From contig OX621251.1 in NCBI GenBank assembly GCA_951640165.1, positions 31,644,893-31,708,892 on the forward strand: a stretch of 64,000 nucleotides of DNA, in the 5' to 3' direction. The notes beneath the pieces were generated by a model, which worked only from the letters and a program-made list of their open reading frames with translations, was not told where the DNA came from and ran no database searches. This document shows, in pieces, positions 51,608 to 62,349 of the stretch (positions are counted from its first letter, which is position 1; each line of letters starts with the position of its first letter). The position numbers were made by a program, and so were the translations under genes. Origin of the DNA: Pseudoips prasinana. Taxonomy: Eukaryota; Arthropoda; Insecta; Lepidoptera; Nolidae.

Positions 51608-52162
51608 ATGTCTCTAAATATGATTCCTAGGGAAATATCTTCTATTATCCCGAAATTTGACGGGGATGAAAAACTTTTAAATCTTTTTATAATTAAGTGT
51701 GAGTATGTAATTGATAGATATAGAGATACCGGAAATGCGGACCAAGATTTATACGTTTTTCATACCATAACTAGTAAGTTAATCGGTAGAGCCGCCGCGC
51801 TTATTAGTGAACGTCAGGATATACAGTCGTGGACTCAATTAAAAAATGTTTTCACCCAACATTTCGGAGATCCTCGTTCCGAAGAATGTATAGCCATAGA
51901 ATTAGAAACATTACGAATAAATAGTACTGAGTCTTATCTTGATTTTTGTAGTAGAATACAACACGTGAAAAGTACCCTATTGTCGAAAGTAAATTTAGAG
52001 ATCGACGTAAATTTACGTAATAGTAAAATCACCATTTACGACAATATGGCCATGAATGTTTTTCTATACAACTTGCCGGAAGATTTAATTCGTATTGTTC
52101 GACTAAAAGGATGCTCTACATTGGAGAAAGCTCTCAGCATAGTGCTTGAAGAGGTTAAATTC
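51608..52162 (+). pseudogene. gag, N-terminal part, cut by CR1-type insertion
   Basis: 185 codons from ATG 51608 (MSLNMIPREISSIIPKFDG) to EEVKF at 52162, where LINE sequence begins. The content resembles errantivirus gag capsid (QSWTQLKNVFTQHFGDPRSE). The leader between the primer site and the ATG is about 430 bases. No zinc knuckle is seen. The open frame runs 31 spurious codons into the insertion. Confidence 0.75.
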
Positions 52163-52776
52163 AAAAAAAAATTCAAAATTCAAAAGTCGTTTATTCCGTT
52201 AAAATATTACATTTGTGTGGAATCGTCAATTTTTTTTACCCTACCGTGCAGTGCATGACGTGGCAGCTACTGAGAAACACTGCCAGAAAACTCAGTAGGA
52301 ATCCTTTTTTAAAATATATATTTCTTAAATAAATTTACATTGTATTTAAATGTGTTAATTTAGAGCGACTCAATCCCAAGCTGTTTTGTCACTTAAATAA
52401 TCAGAAGTTTTGTAATAAGCCCTGCTACACAATTTGGCTTTTATAATTCTTTTAAACTTATTCATAGACATTTCTCGGATATCACTGGGAAGTTTGTTAT
52501 AGAATCTTATACATTGCCCCATAAAAGAGTTACTTACTTTGTGGAGACGGGTGGTATGTAACACAAAGTTATGCTTATATCGAGTATTTATATTATGAGT
52601 ATCACTCCTTTTACAGAAGGAGTCTTTATATTTATGCATATAAATTAGATTCTCATATATATACTGACATGCTACAGTCAGAATGTTAATCTCTTTAAAC
52701 TTCTCTCTCAAAGATTCTCGCGGACCAAGTTTATATATTGCTCTTACAATATCAATTCCAATATCAGTATACATCT
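52163..52776 (-). mobile_element. CR1-like LINE 3' fragment inserted in gag
   Basis: 614 bp on minus: 134 open codons (for example EINILTVACQYIYENLIYMH, FYNKLPSDIREMS) ending SDKTAWD and stop, then a 3' UTR and a TTTTGAA-type tail at 52163-52190. It shares most of its protein with 37373-38097. No clear target duplication, usual for CR1. Confidence 0.88.
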
Positions 52777-54525
52777 AGGAATAAAATGTTAAAACCAAAT
52801 AGTTCTATTAAACTACACACACCTAACGATAGTTCAGTGCCACATAACCCCTATGTAGAAAAGTTTGGCTTAAAACAATTTTATACCGCCAACCCTGTAC
52901 AAAATTCCACTTATAATAAAAACCCTCAGCCACAGAACTTTAAATTTAACGCCCCACCTAATATACAAGGTTATAAACCTAATATTCAGGGTAACAAACA
53001 AAATTTCCAAATGCAGCCAACAGGTTTTAGACCTAACTTTAATCAACAGCAATTTAAATATGGCATACCAAATCAGCAACAAATAGTTAAGTTTGGTACA
53101 CCAAACCAAACACAATTTAGATATGGTACACCAAACCAACAACAATTTAAATTTGGTATTCCACCGCAGCATCAAGGTTACAAAACATTTAATAATATCC
53201 CTCCGCAGAATAATTTTAATAAACCTCAACATGGTCACCCCAACTTTGGGTTTCGACCTCAAAAATTAGATACTGATGTATCAATGCGCACTGCCGCTAC
53301 AGCCCCAAGGGTAAATAATTTATATTCAGATGGCAAAGACAGTGAATACTTTGAAAATTTTGGTTATAACGAAAATGAATTCAATGAAAATTACGAATAC
53401 ACTGAAAATATAGAGCTAAATTGTAATTTTCCTGACACCGATCTACAGTACGAATCGGAGATAATTAAAATTAATAATAATAAATTAGATCAATTACCCT
53501 ATATTTTGATACCAGAAATAGCATCAAAATTTATGATTGATACAGGTAGCACTCGATCATTTATCAGTCCTCGAAAAGCTGATGAATATTTTTCAAATTA
53601 TAAATATATAGAGCCTTTTCAAGTACTCAGCACGCACGCTCGAAGTCAACATAACAAGGTAATTTATATTCCTCTTTTACAAACATTTAAATGTGATTTA
53701 AAACATAAATTCTTTGTGTATGATGTAGATTCCAATTATGATGGCCTCATTGGTTCCGATTTGTTAACGCAATTAGGTGCAAACATAGATATGGACAACC
53801 GTGTTCTGCGTACCCATAATACTGAAATACCTATTATATATAGGCCTCCAAGCCAAGTAATTTTGGAACCTCGATCTGAAACGAAAATTAAATTACCTAC
53901 TAATCTATATAATGGAGACGCCATCCTCGATTACACCGATTTCGGGAAGGGTGTACGAATGCCTTCAGCTTTAGTTACATGCAAAGATGGGTCTGCAGAA
54001 ACTATTATTCAAAATACTAACGCAGATGCGTTATCCAGAATTAGGTTAAATGCAATAGATAAAGATAATGCGTCGGATGTATCTATGGAAGTAAATCGAC
54101 CTATTAGTATATCATCAGATTCAGATGGCGTAGAATCTAGAAAACATAGCTCTACTTATTCTATTCCTTCACCATCAAGTGGGACAGATACTGCATCTGA
54201 AAACCCAGATACCATTCACTCTGCTGATGAATTAGAATCAACAGGTATCCCTATTTTAAAAGAAGCCATAGATACAAAACCAAATCAAATTCTAGTTTAT
54301 ACATGGCACCGAAATCAATTATCAGTCAAGGATATATCTACGAATAGGCAACGAATTCTCGAAGTACACTTACCTTTAAATAACTCGGAACTAGTGAAAC
54401 AATTTTTAAAAGAATATATCAGAAATAATGTAAAGTATTTTATCTATTTTGAAGATAAAGAACACAGACGCCAGTTCACACAGATAATAATTCAACTTTT
54501 CAAAAAAGACCGTTCAATTTCTTGA
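52777..54525 (+). pseudogene. gag C-terminus, protease, then in-frame loss of RT/RNase H
   Basis: Gag resumes at 52777 and continues into a Gln/Asn/Phe-rich stretch with four repeats of about 11 residues (for example NQQQFKFGIP) near 53035-53170. An aspartic protease follows (FMIDTGSTRSFIS near 53533, LIGSDLL near 53748) in the same frame, so no gag-pol frameshift is needed. About 100 residues past the protease the frame passes at roughly 54010-54030 directly into NADALSRI, normally found at the end of the RNase H/connection region; no polymerase motifs lie between. The pre-integrase segment follows until a stop at 54523, caused by a shift in an A6 run near 54500-54506. Confidence 0.75.
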
Positions 54526-54529
54526 GTGT

Positions 54530-55636
54530 ACCGAACGAGTTGTACTTGTTCAAGATGAAAATGAACAACGCCAAATCGTTCTTAAATACCATACAGGAAA
54601 AACGTGCCATCGGGGTATTAAAGAAACGTTAGTCCGTCTTAAGCGTACATACTATTGGTTTAATATGGAAGAATCAATTTCGGCTATTATAAATAGTTGC
54701 GAAATCTGTAAAAAAATGAAATATGATCGAAATCCTTACAAACCTGCATTACAACTTACTCAAACTCAGGAAAAACCATTTGAAGAAATATTTATAGATC
54801 TATTTTCCATCCAAGGAAAATATTTTCTGACTGTATTGGATGCTTTCAGCAAACTTGGTCAAGCTTTTGAAATTAGCAACCGGTCTACTCCTGAAGTTGT
54901 AAAAGCTCTCATAAAGTATTTTTCATTTTATGGAACTCCCCAAAAGGTCAGTTCTGATGCAGGCTCAGAGTTCAATAATGCTCTCATCAAAGAATTATTA
55001 TCCCTACACAAGATAGAAATGCACATAGGAACACCAAATAACACAAATTCAATGGGACTAATTGAAAGATTCCATTCAACTATATTAGAAATATACAGAC
55101 TAGCCAAATATGAACATAAACTTACGGATATTGCATCTGTCATGACCTACGCCATTATGGCATACAATCAGACTATTCATTCAACTACAGGGTTCACACC
55201 CTTCGAAGTTGTCTTTGGTCATACAGACTCTAATAATATATTTGATACCAGATTTGATAAACAATACATGCAAAAACTAATAAATGATCACAATAAACGC
55301 ACTAGACATTTATATAAATTCTTAACGGACAAAATCACGGAGAAAAAGCAAGCTATAATAAACAAACGGGGTGGAGAAACGTCTTTTAAAATAAAACCTG
55401 AAGAAAATGTATTTGTTAAAGGTACTAACAAACGCCGTAGCAAAGACAAACCTCGCTACACCAAAGCAAAAGTTTCAGGTGATCTTGAAAGAAACATTGC
55501 CCCTGTAATAATACATAAACGTGACACACGAGTGCCTGTTAAAGACATTAAACGTGTTCCACAGAAACCTCCCGATGTTCCTGCTGATAACAACAGCGAC
55601 CCAGTTGCTGGCCCTTCAACTTCAGCCCGTGAATGA
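54530..55636 (+). pseudogene. pol integrase domain, separated by frameshift
   Basis: In a different frame from the upstream pol part. A His-His-Cys-Cys zinc site (about 54588-54705) is followed by the catalytic core with Asp (IFIDLFS, about 54795), Asp (SSDAGSEF, about 54956) and Glu (GLIERFHS, about 55060), all kept. A basic C-terminal tail (NKRRSKDKPRY) ends at TGA 55636. The core looks functional in sequence but has no start of its own; in an intact element it would be released from a polyprotein and join the DNA to the host chromosome. Confidence 0.82.
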
Positions 55637-57325
55637 TAATCCGGGAATTCTACCCATACGGGAAGGAATTGCATCCATTAGTAACGATAAATGGATATTA
55701 ATTAAGATTTTAGATTTTAAGAATATTTACTCAGACTTAGATGGTAACATTCAATTTTACTCTCAGTTAAACTATTTAGTTGACAATTGCTTAAATATTA
55801 GTTTTAAGAACGATTATCTAGATTCTAAAAACCAAGTAGAATATGTATATAATATAACTATTAACAAATATAAGCAGTTAGTACCGTCTTATAGGATAAA
55901 GAGAGGTCTCTTAAACCCTTTAGGATCAATCATAAAAATAATCACAGGGAATTTAGATAATGAAGATGCCATTAAATACGACAGATTGATAAAAGAAGTA
56001 AAGACTCAGCAAATATTAATAATAAGAAAATTACCTTGATATCCGAAATGGTGGGAAGCCTAGTAAATGTTACCCAAGTTATAAATACTAACCTTAATAA
56101 GCTTGATGAAAATATAAAACATTTGGATGAAAAAATAAATTCAATTACCATAAAAGGACAACTAAACTATATAGGAAATCGTATAAAGAACACTTATAAT
56201 TTATTACTACATAATTTTCAAAATATTTACATCAAACTTAATGAGATAGAAACTGCCGTAGCATTCAGTAAGTCAGGCATCCTACACCAGTCTATCATTG
56301 AGTCAGATAATTTGCTTTTCTTGTTAAAAAAGATTGAAAATTCTGATAAGCTTATATACCCAGTTTTGCCTGAGAACCTTGTAAAAATTGAAGGAACTAT
56401 AGCAATTAAATCTTATTATAGCGAAAGTAAGATAACGTTCATCTTGGAGATTCCACTTGTTAAAACAGACACATATTCTTATTATAGACTATTACCCATC
56501 CCAATATTATCTAATAATCGTACCCTTATTATTATACCCAAATATCCTTACCTAATAGCAAAAGGGTTTGAGGTCAAATCACTTGCCAAGCCTTGCAAAG
56601 AAATCGACAGATCTCGTTTCCTGTGCATCGAAGAAAATGGTTTTCAACTCAACGAAGATTTTTGTATAAAAGACCTACTGCAATACATTAACAACATCAG
56701 CTCCTGTAAACAAACTCCTATAGAAATTGAAAACTTTCGAATAGAACTTTTCCAGCCGAATCGATGGATAGTATATACAAGAATGAATGCCGTACTAAGC
56801 AGAATCTGTGAGAGTGAGGTGTCTCGACAAACTCTTCGAGGTACATATATACTTACGATAGACGATTCATGTACTATCCAAATACAAAATGTGACTCTAA
56901 GAATGCATAAGATTGAAACAGAACAAATCACCTATGAAAAACTATCACTAATTAACTTACCTGCAATTAAGTCACATGTGCCAAATACTACAAAGCTCCT
57001 GAACCTGGAAGGAGTGGACCTTAAAAACCTGCGGTTCCTCTCGTACGCTCTACACAAAAGTGAAGATAATAGTGCAAGTGAAAACAAAGGCCTTTCCCTA
57101 AATGTGAAAAGTGTTAGTGTCTGGACCATTGTTTTATATATAATTTTAATTATAAGCCTTTTTATTGTCGTGTATAAAAATAAGTATAATCTATCAAAAA
57201 TGTTTAATCGAAATTTACCGAATCCTATATCTTCGGTAAATGTCGATCCTGATGAGGGAGGAGTTACGCGTGCATATATTCCAGAAGGTTCCATGCGACC
57301 TGGTAGACTAAACATCCTTTCATAG
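55521..57325 (+). pseudogene. env-type membrane glycoprotein gene, one frameshift
   Basis: It overlaps the integrase end in another frame, the usual errantivirus arrangement in which env is made from a spliced RNA. The first segment (to 56039) has a hydrophobic leader (from Met19, MFLLITTATQLLALQL) and a furin-type RIKR at residues 125-128 followed by a hydrophobic stretch. A one-base-type shift between about 55985 and 56036 moves the rest to another frame; the open frame listed there begins with TTG, not ATG. The second segment has heptad-like sequence, scattered Cys, a membrane helix near 57120-57170 (TIVLYIILIISLFIVV) and a cytoplasmic tail. The last 21 codons lie in the 3' LTR. Confidence 0.8.
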
Positions 57326-57545
57326 AGTCAGCAGTCTGTCGGGACTCAGGCTGCATCCGTCAAAACAACTTTTATGCATACGTTGCTCATCCCGGTGATC
57401 TGTTCCACCTCCCACTCTGTTTTAGAATAAGGTTTACCATATTGTGTACTGGCACTTGATGTTCGATCGTCGAACAATAAACTTGTCTCTACAATTAATA
57501 TTTTGTATTTTTTAAAAGTCGCTCTTGCGCGCCCCCGATTAAACT
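57262..57545 (+). repeat. 3' LTR
   Basis: 284 bp, one difference from the 5' LTR. AATAAA at 57476-57481. It is followed by AAAT, the target duplication. Confidence 0.93.
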
Positions 57546-57857
57546 AAATTCGTAGTTTATTGACATTTCTATGGTAATATTATGTTTTATGCATTTAGCA
57601 AGTTGATATTGACACAATGTTCAATTTCATAATCAAATATTATTTTTATTTGCCAATATTAAGAATTGATATTCTGATAGGTATGATAAAAGATGTTTTG
57701 GATAGTTAATAGGGATAAAATACATGTGGATTATGATACAAATATTCAAAGCAAAATTGCTGAGGGTATGTCAAACTTTACATCACTGAATGTAAGAACT
57801 GGGGACACTGAATGCAGACTGAATCTAGTCATAAATGTAGAGTGCAAATTTCATTGG

Positions 57858-57891
57858 TCCTGCTAAGGATCTAAATGGATCCTTAGCAGGA
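57858..57891. repeat. 14-bp perfect hairpin near the Nedd1 acceptor
   Basis: TCCTGCTAAGGATC (57858-57871), loop taaatg, exact complement 57878-57891, ending 51 bases before exon 2. Confidence 0.85.
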
Positions 57892-57942
57892 TAATTGTAT
57901 TTATAGGGAAAATACTAATTGATTCTCATTTGTCTTTTACAG

Positions 57943-59412
57943 GTCAATGCTAAAGGTGTTGTAGAAATTCTAAGTCCAGTGGACCATGATATCAGAACGC
58001 TACAACATATTCCTCTGAAGGATACTTGGTCAGCAAGCTTCCATCGGGAAGGACACCGTAACATTGCAATAGGAACAAGAAGTGGAAATGTTATGATATG
58101 GGATACAAAAAATAAAAATATTACCAAAACATTCCCCACACCAGCACAACAGTCTTGTGTTAACTTTGTCAGTTATAATGCCCGAAACACAAGTTTGGCA
58201 GCATCCATGCAAAATGGAGACACTGTTATCTATGGGCTAGTCTCTAACATTCCTGTTCTCACTGTCAAACTGTCATGCTCTAAAAGTATTTCTGCTATGA
58301 AATTTCATCATGAATCCAGATCTCTACTCGGTCTAGCTACTGATGAAGGTCATGTTGTTATTCGTGATGTAACTACAAATAAAGACAAGGCTTTCTTTGA
58401 AAATGTTCATGCTTCTCCAGTCAGTGATATTGCATACTCCCTTATAAATAGAGATGTCATGCTCTCTACTGGCTATGATAAAATCATGCATGTTTATGAC
58501 ATAAGACTGCAAAATGTTGTTTCTACAATCAGGACTGCATACACATTGACATCACTGGCAATAAATCCTGAGAATCAGGTTGCCATTGGTACTAAGAATG
58601 GAATAGTACTAATTTATGATCTTAGAGATCTAACTACTCCCTGTAAAGTACTCAAAGGGCATGAAGAAGAAGTTCATAAAGTGGCTTTCCAACCAATCAG
58701 GAAAAAGATTTTATCAACTGATGTCAGTCTTCGTGAGGATACAGAAACAAATCTATCACCACATAAAATTAACTCACCATCACGGCAGAGAACATCAGAT
58801 TTATTCTTTATTAATGATTCTCCTCCTCGTAATAATTGTGATGTTTCACCTGAGATGGCTGACACTAAAGCTGATTCATTTCTTGTGATGATGGGTCTTG
58901 ATAAAACCAATGATTTTGAAGAAGATGGTAATAAAACTTCAGAAAGAGATGAGAGGAAAAGTGACAAATATGAACTACGGTATAAACAACTAGATGTTGA
59001 GAAAAATATTAGTAAAGTGTCAACTCCTTTGAATAGTAGAACAGGTGACAATTTTGGTTTACCTTCACCCATAGTTACTAATGGTGTAGAGGAAATTCGA
59101 TTTACTAATATAAATCTATCAAATATGAAACCGTCTAGCTCAAACCAAGCATTAACAATGGAAGCAAAAGGTGTGGAAGAATTGAAAGATTTTATGAAAT
59201 TAACTCTAGCTGATGTTGCTGATGATAACCGAAACTATTTCCTACATATTATGATGGCTCTCACCAAACAGAAATTATTTTTAGAAAAACAATTGTCAAG
59301 TATGAATGACCAGATACATGATTTGGTGCTGAATCAAAATGCTTTAGTTGAAACTAATAGAAAATTGGCAATGGAAATTGATCAGTTAAAAGCTAGACAA
59401 AGCTTATTTTAA
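57943..59412 (+). CDS. Nedd1: Nedd1, coding exon 2 (WD40 protein recruiting gamma-tubulin)
   Basis: 489 codons to TAA at 59410-59412; with exon 1 the protein is 534 residues, somewhat shorter than vertebrate NEDD1. Blades of a WD40 propeller fill roughly residues 1-290 (VMIWDTKNKNITKTF, HVVIRDVTTNKDKAF, IMHVYDIRLQNVVS, IVLIYDLRDLTTPCKVLKGH). The order and wording around LLGLATDEGHVV and VAIGTKNGIVLIYDLR match NEDD1 and not other WD40 families. A polar Ser/Asp-rich linker (about 290-450) is followed by a C-terminal helix region (FMKLTLADVADDN to the end, KQLSSMNDQIHDL) in the position of the gamma-tubulin-ring binding domain. The protein acts at spindle poles and centrosomes by docking gamma-tubulin complexes. 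AATAAA candidates lie at 59620, 60048 and 60328. The reading frame starts at the acceptor; the upstream 24 bases that are also open are intron. Confidence 0.92.
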   Translation, partial: VNAKGVVEILSPVDHDIRTLQHIPLKDTWSASFHREGHRNIAIGTRSGNVMIWDTKNKNITKTFPTPAQQSCVNFVSYNARNTSLAASMQNGDTVIYGLVSNIPVLTVKLSCSKSISAMKFHHESRSLLGLATDEGHVVIRDVTTNKDKAFFENVHASPVSDIAYSLINRDVMLSTGYDKIMHVYDIRLQNVVSTIRTAYTLTSLAINPENQVAIGTKNGIVLIYDLRDLTTPCKVLKGHEEEVHKVAFQPIRKKILSTDVSLREDTETNLSPHKINSPSRQRTSDLFFINDSPPRNNCDVSPEMADTKADSFLVMMGLDKTNDFEEDGNKTSERDERKSDKYELRYKQLDVEKNISKVSTPLNSRTGDNFGLPSPIVTNGVEEIRFTNINLSNMKPSSSNQALTMEAKGVEELKDFMKLTLADVADDNRNYFLHIMMALTKQKLFLEKQLSSMNDQIHDLVLNQNALVETNRKLAMEIDQLKARQSLF

Positions 59413-60327
59413 TAATATAAATTTATCACAAATATTGTGTTGCCAGTAAAAATATTTTATTAACATTTTATCCATTCCATTATTTCTCAGGCAACATTTG
59501 CGAATATCTTGCGCGAAACGGACTTCATGTAGAGATTAGGTGTGCTAACCTTGCCTTTGCATAATTCTTATAATATTAGCAAATCTTACAAAAATCTTGC
59601 TTCTTAACCAGTAATGAAAAATAAAATAGTAATGAAATTGCGAAAAATTAGGTTTAAGTAATTAGTAAATTATCAATTATACTTCTTATAGTTTGTTTGT
59701 AGGTATTATCTAGAATTTGATTTTGACGAAGCGAAGTTTAGACTTCAGTTGAAAAAAAAATGGATTTGCCTATGGTATTTTGTGTTCAAAATTTCTTCAA
59801 AATGCTAATTGTGCCAATTCAAGGCTAGATCCATAGGTCATGCCTCTGGTGTCTATACTTGTGCCAAATCTATAATATGTATTTTAAAATTGATAAAATA
59901 TGAATTATCTTGTTCAGAAATGGTATGACGTTGAGTCAACAAAGTGCCATAATAATGTCAATGTTACATTAAGCCTGCATGCTCAAGAGCACTTGCTTTT
60001 ATTAGCATGCAAATGTTTGTGTTGGATTGTATACCCTAAACTGAGAAAATAAAGTGCACATTGCCTTGTAAGCATTTGCTAAAAAGAATGTAAGACATTC
60101 CACTTTAATTTTTCTGAACAACTTTTACAATCATACACATTACGTTTTGACGTGAGTTAAAGAAAGTGATTGGGTATGCGGTCTTACTGGATATTTTTAT
60201 TAATAGACAATAATAATGATAATATCAATTTTCCCTATATGCTAGTGATATTAACCGCGATTGCTGTGAGTGTATGCATTTCGTTGTTGTGAATTTGTTT
60301 GTTGATAGTTACAATTAAGTTGGATTC

Positions 60328-60333
60328 AATAAA
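60328..60333 (+). terminator. Candidate polyadenylation signal of Nedd1
   Basis: AATAAA in 'tggattcaataaaccatttt', about 915 bases after the stop. Earlier candidates are 59620-59625 and 60048-60053; the sequence alone does not decide. Confidence 0.35.
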
Positions 60334-60549
60334 CCATTTTTAACGTGATAGTGTTTTATTGAAATTACTTCTTTTATTGACAAAGCTGTGGTAATGGGAG
60401 AGGGCCCGTGTCAGAATGGTGGGTATAACTTTGCTTACCATGATTTTTTAAATATTTTATCTCTAGGTTTATATTCTATAAGTAAAAATAATACAGGAAG
60501 TCCTAGAATATGTGGTCCTAAATGCATAGTTTTGAAGATATCTATACAA

Positions 60550-61085
60550 TTAAATAAAATTGGAGTGTCTGTTTGTAATATTGAAATAACCGCTTTTTAC
60601 TACATAAATATGAATATATAGACGGTATATACACCAAAATAATTTTTTTTTCAATTTTTGTCTGTCTGTTTGTTCCGGCTAATCTGTGTAATGGCTGGAC
60701 CGATTTTGACGGGACTTTTATTGGCAGGTAGCTGATGTAATAAGGACTAAGTTAGGCTACTTTTATTTTAGAAAAAGTCTTTTTTTTACTAAACTATACA
60801 AATAAATAAAATTGAGTGTCTGTTTGTAATATTGAAATAACCGCTTTTTACTACATAAATATGAATATATATATACGGTATATACACCAAAATAACATTT
60901 TTTACAATTTTTGTCTGTCTGTTTGTTCCGGCTAATCTGTGTAATGGCTGGACCGATTTTGACGGGACTTTTATTGGCAGGTAGCTGATGTAATAGGGAG
61001 TAACTTAGGCTACTTTTATTTTAGAAAAAGTATTTTTTTTACTAAATAAACTAATTAACACGCGGACGAAGTCGCGGGCACAGCT
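60550..61085 (+). repeat. Interspersed repeat with internal tandem duplication
   Basis: A unit of about 253 bases is present twice ('atggctggaccgattttgac' at 60691 and 60944). The second ends with 'aacacgcggacgaagtcgcg' and 'ggcacagctagt', a very common lepidopteran repeat end. Confidence 0.7.
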
Positions 61086-62345
61086 AGTCGACAATAAAAA
61101 AGTAAGAGGAGAAAAATTGTTTATTACCCGCATGACGAATCTCTACTTTTGTTAGGTTGCCAAACTTCGCAGTTCGCAGTACCTGGTGTAGTAAACTAAG
61201 TAGAGGGATAGCGCTGCGCTGCTTGTAAACGTAGCTTCACTATACTTTAATCATTTCTCTGATAAATATACGTGTGATTCATTCTTATTCCTGGTGACCT
61301 GTGATACAGGTTTTTCTGAACCTAAATCAGGCACCAGTCTCTCACAAAACAGGTTGATAGCTTCATAATCAGTCGATGCTCTGGGAGAGCCGCTGTTTGC
61401 CGTTATTCCAAAATAATAATAAAACAGTACTACTTACTTAAGTAAGTAAGTAATAAAACAGTAAAAGTAGTCGTGCACTCAGAGTACGGCGAACTTGTTT
61501 CGGTGCGCCTCCCGTATGCTTATACTATTCACTTTTGTACGCTTCTTTCAACCCATTGTGATGAGAGAATAAATAAATATATTATTATTTAACGTGACTT
61601 TACGGCATTATTAAGAATGAAATTTTCTAAAAATACCCTAGAGTTATGGGATATAAAATTATCATTGTCTTACAGTTTCAGGTCATTGTGTCGCATCGTT
61701 CTAATTAATTTTCGACTTCAATTGACTCTCTTATTGGCCTGTTCAGGCGCTAATTATGAGGTTTTGTAGGTAAGGACTGCAAGTTCGTTACCGACGAAAA
61801 GTTGCAATTTCATAACGGAATGGAAATACCACCGCCGTTAATTAATTCCACAGAGTGGTGGTCCCATTTTTTATTTAGCCACAAATGGCTAGAGCATTAT
61901 GCCTCTCTGTCTGAACTGACCTTAACTTTTCTCTAAAAGTTTCTAATCAGATTTGTACAAAGTCATTCCCTATCGAATTTAAAAATAATTATCTAAATCA
62001 AATAATAATTATTAAAATGGTGGAACTGATAAACTCCTCTTTTTTAAAAGTCGGTTAAAATTAAATGCTAACCATAATACCGCGAAGAACCACGTTCACA
62101 CGGTTCATTAATGGTTAAAAAATGTTACTACAGGTCCACCTTAGCAGAATTTCACACTCTAATAATAAATTGAAAACGTGCTATTAATTTCCGAAACCAA
62201 TTAAATCTTTTGGTGTGACGAATGGAGATGAGATTGAGGAAACTGTAAAAATATCATAATTACTTATTCGCACGAACGCGTAAAGAACTCTGCGCTGTGT
62301 TAGATAGGCATAGATATTTCCATAACAGGACTGAAATAATATTGA
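61086..62345. other. Intergenic, no gene seen
   Basis: Contains an (ACTT/AAGT)n palindromic patch at 61430-61452. No coding frame of note on either strand. Confidence 0.4.
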
Positions 62346-62349
62346 TTTT

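Larger units (their letters stand above)
50890..57545 (+). mobile_element. Errantivirus-type (Gypsy group) LTR element, defective, in sense within Nedd1 intron 1
   Basis: It has 284-bp LTRs (50890-51173, 57262-57545) with AGTT...AACT ends and AAAT duplicated at 50886-50889 and 57546-57549. The LTRs differ at one base (G at 51026, A at 57398). A primer-binding-type TGGCGCAGCCGGTAGGAT overlaps the 5' LTR end (51173-51190), and a purine tract GATGAGGGAGG precedes the 3' LTR. Order: gag, protease, integrase, env. Reverse transcriptase and RNase H are absent. Breaks: a CR1-type fragment in gag (52163-52776), frameshifts near 54505 and 56000. Env plus 4-bp duplication point to errantiviruses, insect endogenous retroviruses. 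Confidence 0.93.
49424..57942 (+). other. Nedd1 intron 1, 8.5 kb
   Basis: GT at 49424-49425 and a pyrimidine-rich acceptor (ttgtcttttacAG, AG at 57941-57942). It contains the errantivirus-type element (50890-57545), two perfect hairpins and otherwise AT-rich DNA; a 78-codon frame at 50246-50482 is judged noise. Confidence 0.8.

Noticed and set aside
56036..56038. Separate env ORF starting at 56036
   Set aside because: The codon is TTG and the frame continues the upstream env by a frameshift, so it is one broken gene.
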